A DNA stretch of 64,000 bases from NCBI GenBank assembly GCA_963729695.1, contig CAVSOT010000006.1, positions 79,549 to 143,548 of the forward strand, given 5' to 3'. Below are positions 60,793 to 64,000 of this stretch, piece after piece. The stretch comes from PALSA-693 sp963729695. GTDB taxonomy: Bacteria; Actinomycetota; Acidimicrobiia; Acidimicrobiales; Palsa-688. Every line of letters starts with the position of its first letter. The stretch's first letter is position 1. Both the position numbers and the translations under genes were made by a program. Under the pieces are notes generated by a model. The model saw nothing but the letters and a program-made list of their open reading frames with translations. It was not told the origin of the DNA and ran no database searches.

Positions 60793-62403
60793 TCACTCCG
60801 CCTCCAGCATCTGCACCGTGGCCACCGCCCGTTCGTCCTCGACGTCGGAGCGGGCCCACGACGTCCACGGCCGCTCGACCCACATCAGCATCACCGTGGG
60901 TATCACCGCCACTCCGATGACACCGACCACCCACCAGAAGGTGCTCCCAAACGCGTGGGCCTGAGCCGAGAGCGAGCTTCCCGCCTTCGTCAGGTGTTGT
61001 TGCAGGACCACCGTCAGGATCGCCGTGCCCACCGATCCGCCGACCCGGAGGACGATGTTGAGTTGGGGGCTGGCGTCGTGGATCTGTGAGGGCCGCAAGG
61101 CGCGATACGCCGCCGTCATCGCCGGTGTGGTGGCCAGCCCCAAACCGAAGCCGCTCAGGGCCATAACCAGGCAGATCAGCACGTAGGACGTGTGGCCACC
61201 TATCACCACCAACGGCAGGGTGAAGCCGACGCCGATGAGGATCCCGAGCGCTGAGGACGCCCCCGCGCCTATCCGGTCCATCACCCGCGCCGCCATCCAG
61301 GTCGCCAGCGCCGCCCCGAAACCTCTGGGGATGAGCAACAGGCCGGTGTAGACCGCGTCTTCGTGCCGGACGGTCTGGAAGTACAACGGCATCAGGATCA
61401 TGCCGCCAAAGAGCGCCGCCCCGATGCAAAATATGGTCACCGAGGCGGCGGTGAAGGCTCTGTTGAGATAGAGCCGGACATCCAGCAGTGGCTGTTCTAC
61501 TCGCAACGCCCGGTGAACGAAGGCAGCCACCAGACATACGCCCGAAACCAAGGGGACGACGACGTGGCTGAGGCGGTCGCCGGTCGACAGCCCTATTTCG
61601 GCCAAACCGTAGGTCACCGCGACCAGGCCCGTAGCTATTAACGCCAGTCCCCAGAGGTCCAGCCGACCGGCATCCTCGGTCGCATCGGTAGGGAGCTTTC
61701 GCATACCCGAAAGCACGGCCACCACCCCGATCGGCACGTTGACGTAGAAGAGCCAACGCCAACCAAAGTTGTCCAGGATGAGCCCGCCGATAGTCGGGCC
61801 CAGCACCGGACCCATCACCATCGGAACCGCCATTGCGCTCATTACCTTGGCCAGATTGCGGCGTCCCGCGGCCCGGACCAGGATCATCTGGCCCACCGGC
61901 ATGATCAACCCGCCACCCAAACCCTGAACAACCCGAAACGCAATAAGTTCCGTACCGGAGTGGGCCAGGCCGCACAGCACCGACCCAAAGGTGAACATGG
62001 TGATCGAAGTCAGGTAGACGCGCTTGGCGCCAAAGCGCCGGGCGCACCATCCACTCACCGGGATGACGGCCGCCAAGGACAGCAAATACGCGGTCGCAAC
62101 CCATTGAATGTCAGCCAACTTGGTGTGCAAATCGCGGGAAAGTGACTCCAGCGCGATATTGACGATCGTGGTATCGAGGACCGCCATGATCGTCCCGAGG
62201 ATCACCACGGTGGTAATCCGCCAGAGCTGCGGGTCGCTCACCCCATCGGCGGCTTCGGCCTCCTCCGAGGAGCCCGGTGGGATCACTCCGTGAGCCTCGC
62301 TCAAGGCGCGGACCGAGCCCGCCGCCGGGCCCGCCGCCGAGTCCGAGTCCGAGCCCGCCGCCGACTCGGCGGCCGCCTGGGCTGCCGGGTTCGATCCAGC
62401 CAC
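60793..62403 (-). CDS. MFS drug:H+ antiporter, 14-TM DHA2 (EmrB/QacA) family
   Basis: 536 aa with 14 predicted helices after an Ala/Gly-rich cytoplasmic N-terminus of about 60 residues. Motifs: TIMAVLDTTIVNIALESLSR (motif D1), WVATAYLLSLAAVIPVSGWC, ARRFGAKRVYLTS (motif A), RVVQGLGGGLIMPVGQMI (motif B) and VMGPVLGPTIGGLILDNFGW (motif C of antiporters). Exports hydrophobic or cationic compounds; substrate unknown. No regulator gene adjoins it. Confidence 0.93.
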   Translation of the reverse strand: MAGSNPAAQAAAESAAGSDSDSAAGPAAGSVRALSEAHGVIPPGSSEEAEAADGVSDPQLWRITTVVILGTIMAVLDTTIVNIALESLSRDLHTKLADIQWVATAYLLSLAAVIPVSGWCARRFGAKRVYLTSITMFTFGSVLCGLAHSGTELIAFRVVQGLGGGLIMPVGQMILVRAAGRRNLAKVMSAMAVPMVMGPVLGPTIGGLILDNFGWRWLFYVNVPIGVVAVLSGMRKLPTDATEDAGRLDLWGLALIATGLVAVTYGLAEIGLSTGDRLSHVVVPLVSGVCLVAAFVHRALRVEQPLLDVRLYLNRAFTAASVTIFCIGAALFGGMILMPLYFQTVRHEDAVYTGLLLIPRGFGAALATWMAARVMDRIGAGASSALGILIGVGFTLPLVVIGGHTSYVLICLVMALSGFGLGLATTPAMTAAYRALRPSQIHDASPQLNIVLRVGGSVGTAILTVVLQQHLTKAGSSLSAQAHAFGSTFWWVVGVIGVAVIPTVMLMWVERPWTSWARSDVEDERAVATVQMLEAE

Positions 62404-62810
62404 GCCAACAAGGTTAGCACACGCAACCTTTGCCTACCAAGAGGTTTGGTACCAAACGGTGCCGCCATACGTACCGCGACCCCCCGGCATCGAGGGCGGT
62501 GATGCCAAGGGGCCGCGGCATGTCGCCGGGAGCAGCCACGGCGACCAAAAACGCATACCCGGCTCCGCGCCGCCGGAAACGCACCTTGGAGTCCTCGCCC
62601 GCTTCGGGGCCTGGACCCAACTTCTGACAAAGGCCGCATTCCACCCGTACGATGTCGCCGAGCAGGGCGCGGCCTCGTAGCCGGACCGGGTTCCACCGGG
62701 CTCGCCGCGCCTTTGGCGCCGGGAGGGCCCGTCCGGCTCCTGACCCCCAACCGGCAGCTACGGGTTGACAGCCGCTCCGGTCCGCCTTACCTGGCCGGTC
62801 CCCAATACGG
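62404..62810. other. 407-bp gap, no confident gene
   Basis: A 76-codon minus-strand frame (62414-62644) with several Cys is open but lacks a ribosome site or recognisable motif. Nothing else is seen. Confidence 0.4.
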
Positions 62811-63089
62811 TCAGTCGGAGACCTCGAAGCGGGCCGTGGCCACCCCGATATCCGGGCCGTGCCCGCCCGATCCTTCGAGGCCGTGCAGCAGACGGGCCAG
62901 CGCCATCTGCCGGGACGTCACCGAGTAGACCGGTTCGCCAGTGGCGCTTCGAGTGACGCGGGGTTGCGGCACCAGGCACAGGCCGCCGTCCGCGGCGACG
63001 AAGAGCTCCCGCAGGACCGTGGCGCCCGAGTCTGTGTCGTTTCCGCCAACAACCCGCAGGCCTCTGAGCTGCCGAGGACCTGGGGGCAC
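62811..63089 (-). CDS. Hypothetical small protein (uncertain)
   Basis: 92 aa; the second half reads plausibly (RELFVAADGGLCLVPQPRV, then TGEPVYSVTSRQMALARLLH). The first part is Arg/Gly-rich and the GTG start at 63089 has no ribosome site, so the true start may lie later. No family recognised. Confidence 0.3.
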   Translation of the reverse strand: MPPGPRQLRGLRVVGGNDTDSGATVLRELFVAADGGLCLVPQPRVTRSATGEPVYSVTSRQMALARLLHGLEGSGGHGPDIGVATARFEVSD

Positions 63090-63092
63090 GTG

Positions 63093-63126
63093 GCTCGGGG
63101 GGGAGGACTCGAACTCCTCCCCGAGC
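63093..63126. terminator. GC-rich hairpin
   Basis: GCTCGGGGGGGAGGA / TCCTCCCCGAGC form a strong, slightly bulged stem with a CTCGAAC loop, just upstream of the uncertain ORF at 62811-63089. It looks superficially like a tRNA T-arm but does not fold as a tRNA. Confidence 0.4.
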
Positions 63127-63339
63127 GATCATCGCTGATACCCGTCAGTCGCGAATTGGCTGCTCAGGGCTGGTTTCTTTCCTTGTAGCCGTCCTGCTTC
63201 TGGTGCCTCTGTACCGCCCGATCCTGGTGCGTTTGTGACCAACTTGTGACCACGGCAGCCGTAGGCGACGCCGTGCCCGGTTACTTTGGCGAGGTGGTTT
63301 GCGGAAGGGGCACTTGGCTCATGGAAGTTGGCGACGCCC

Positions 63340-63735
63340 GTGCGTGAGCCCCTCCAGCTCCGGGAAGCCGCCACGCCGACCACCCTGGTCATGGTTCGCT
63401 TCGGGCGCACCACGCTGGCTGACGACAAACTCCGCCAGAACTGCGAGGTGACCTTCGCCCGGTGGGGACTCCATGGCTTCTCGGTGTTCGAACTGCCCGG
63501 CGACGATTACGACCGTCTCGCCCGCCTCATTCCGCTCCTGCTCGACCGGCAATGGCTCCTCGAAGCGTCCGGCGCCGACCTGGTCGCCGACGGCTTCCCG
63601 CTCCTGCCGACCCGCGAGCATCCTCACTGGACCGTCGTGCTCGCCGAACCCACCCCTACCCAGTTCGAACGCGTTCGCCGGCACTTCTCCGAGCCGAAGC
63701 GAAACCCGGTCTGGGCTGGGCCGCGCCGGCGGTAG
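63340..63735 (+). CDS. Hypothetical protein
   Basis: 131 aa from GTG 63340 (or 112 aa from ATG 63397-region Met VMVRF). Mixed alpha/beta with GFSVFELPGDDYDRLARLIP, LLEASGADLVADGFPLLPTR and a basic tail. No family recognised. The next gene begins 10 bp after its stop, suggesting one transcript. Confidence 0.5.
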   Translation: MREPLQLREAATPTTLVMVRFGRTTLADDKLRQNCEVTFARWGLHGFSVFELPGDDYDRLARLIPLLLDRQWLLEASGADLVADGFPLLPTREHPHWTVVLAEPTPTQFERVRRHFSEPKRNPVWAGPRRR

Positions 63736-63745
63736 CATCAAGATC

Positions 63746-63988
63746 ATGACTGAGGAGGGCTACGACCTTCGCTACGACCCCAACGAGGTCGGAGGGGACC
63801 TGGTCGTCGAGTGCTGGATCTCGCACAGCCCCCGGGCGCACGACCCGAACTTCGATCCCCAACCGGCCGACGAGGTGACCCTCGGCGACGACGAGGAACC
63901 ACCCTATCGAGGCAGGGTCGTTCGCCGCGACGGCAACCGGGTGTGGGTGCAAATCGATCTGCGCTCAGCAGCTCACGCGGTCGCCTGA
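63746..63988 (+). CDS. Hypothetical small acidic protein
   Basis: 80 aa from ATG 63746. Very acidic middle (DPNFDPQPADEVTLGDDEEP) with a final strand pair RGRVVRRDGNRVWVQIDLRS. No family recognised. It lies 10 bp behind the gene at 63340-63735; a functional pair is possible. Confidence 0.5.
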   Translation: MTEEGYDLRYDPNEVGGDLVVECWISHSPRAHDPNFDPQPADEVTLGDDEEPPYRGRVVRRDGNRVWVQIDLRSAAHAVA

Positions 63989-64000
63989 CAGCGCCCCACC

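Noticed and set aside
63093..63126. tRNA-like sequence (GGACTCGAACTCC with flanking G/C runs)
   Set aside because: Only a simple hairpin forms; no D-arm, anticodon arm or 5' acceptor strand is present on either strand at tRNA distance.

Overview
The window is GC-rich throughout, with tightly packed genes and many GTG starts. Actinobacterial hallmarks include several mycothiol-dependent enzymes (MscR, a DinB-type and a maleylpyruvate-isomerase-type protein), the biotin synthase partner BsaP behind bioB, Lsr2-type DNA-binding repeats, a class A PBP and a fused CysN-CysC. I infer an uncultured high-GC actinobacterium, possibly of the Acidimicrobiia; that lineage is inference only. There is no rRNA, CRISPR array, insertion sequence or phage gene. 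One tRNA (Glu, CTC) is present.

Layout. 1-6.5 kb: 5' part of a class A penicillin-binding protein, an acyl-CoA dehydrogenase, exopolyphosphatase plus a CYTH-CHAD protein (polyphosphate), and a small membrane protein. 6.5-10.7 kb: a signalling operon of kinase, TerY-like VWA protein and PP2C phosphatase (TerY-P triad type) with a VIT/CCC1-like metal transporter gene. 10.7-16.1 kb: acyl-CoA ligase diverging from the two methylcrotonyl-CoA carboxylase subunits. 16.1-19.6 kb: cysD-cysNC-cysQ sulfate activation. 19.7-27.5 kb: fused isobutyryl-CoA mutase icmF, a methyltransferase, mycothiol-dependent formaldehyde dehydrogenase mscR and a fused alpha/beta branched-chain 2-oxoacid dehydrogenase E1. 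With the carboxylase and acyl-CoA dehydrogenase these make a branched-chain amino/acyl-CoA degradation region.

27.5-39.8 kb: membrane and lipoprotein genes, a quinone-type methyltransferase with a polytopic membrane protein, a GT2 glycosyltransferase, a GNAT acyltransferase converging on a serine-palmitoyltransferase-like enzyme (possible sphingolipid-type chemistry), an ECF sigma factor with its membrane partner, two redox/mycothiol genes, a Crp-family regulator and tRNA-Glu. 39.8-43.65 kb is an accessory-looking pocket of small unknown proteins, a protein made of three 32-residue Lsr2-type DNA-binding repeats, and a truncated GAP/Sap-family gene. 43.65-50.1 kb: a large acyltransferase-SGNH protein, bioB-bsaP, dtd, a NYN-like protein, a thiamine-binding protein and an esterase. 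50.2-58.6 kb: a catabolic cluster of amidohydrolase, acyl-CoA ligase, cytochrome P450, Rieske oxygenase, His-ligand ferredoxin and an orphan molybdenum hydroxylase large subunit. 58.8-64 kb: esterase, quinone oxidoreductase, 14-TM exporter and unknown small genes.

Many genes here (PP2C, mccA, icmF twice, a methyltransferase, mscR, two small hypotheticals, a GAP/Sap fragment, an esterase) carry single-base indels. In several of them correcting one base restores a protein of family length. This looks more like residual sequence error than decay, and the affected genes are annotated as whole genes. Two copies of a palindromic repeat family lie between convergent gene pairs 34.6 kb apart.
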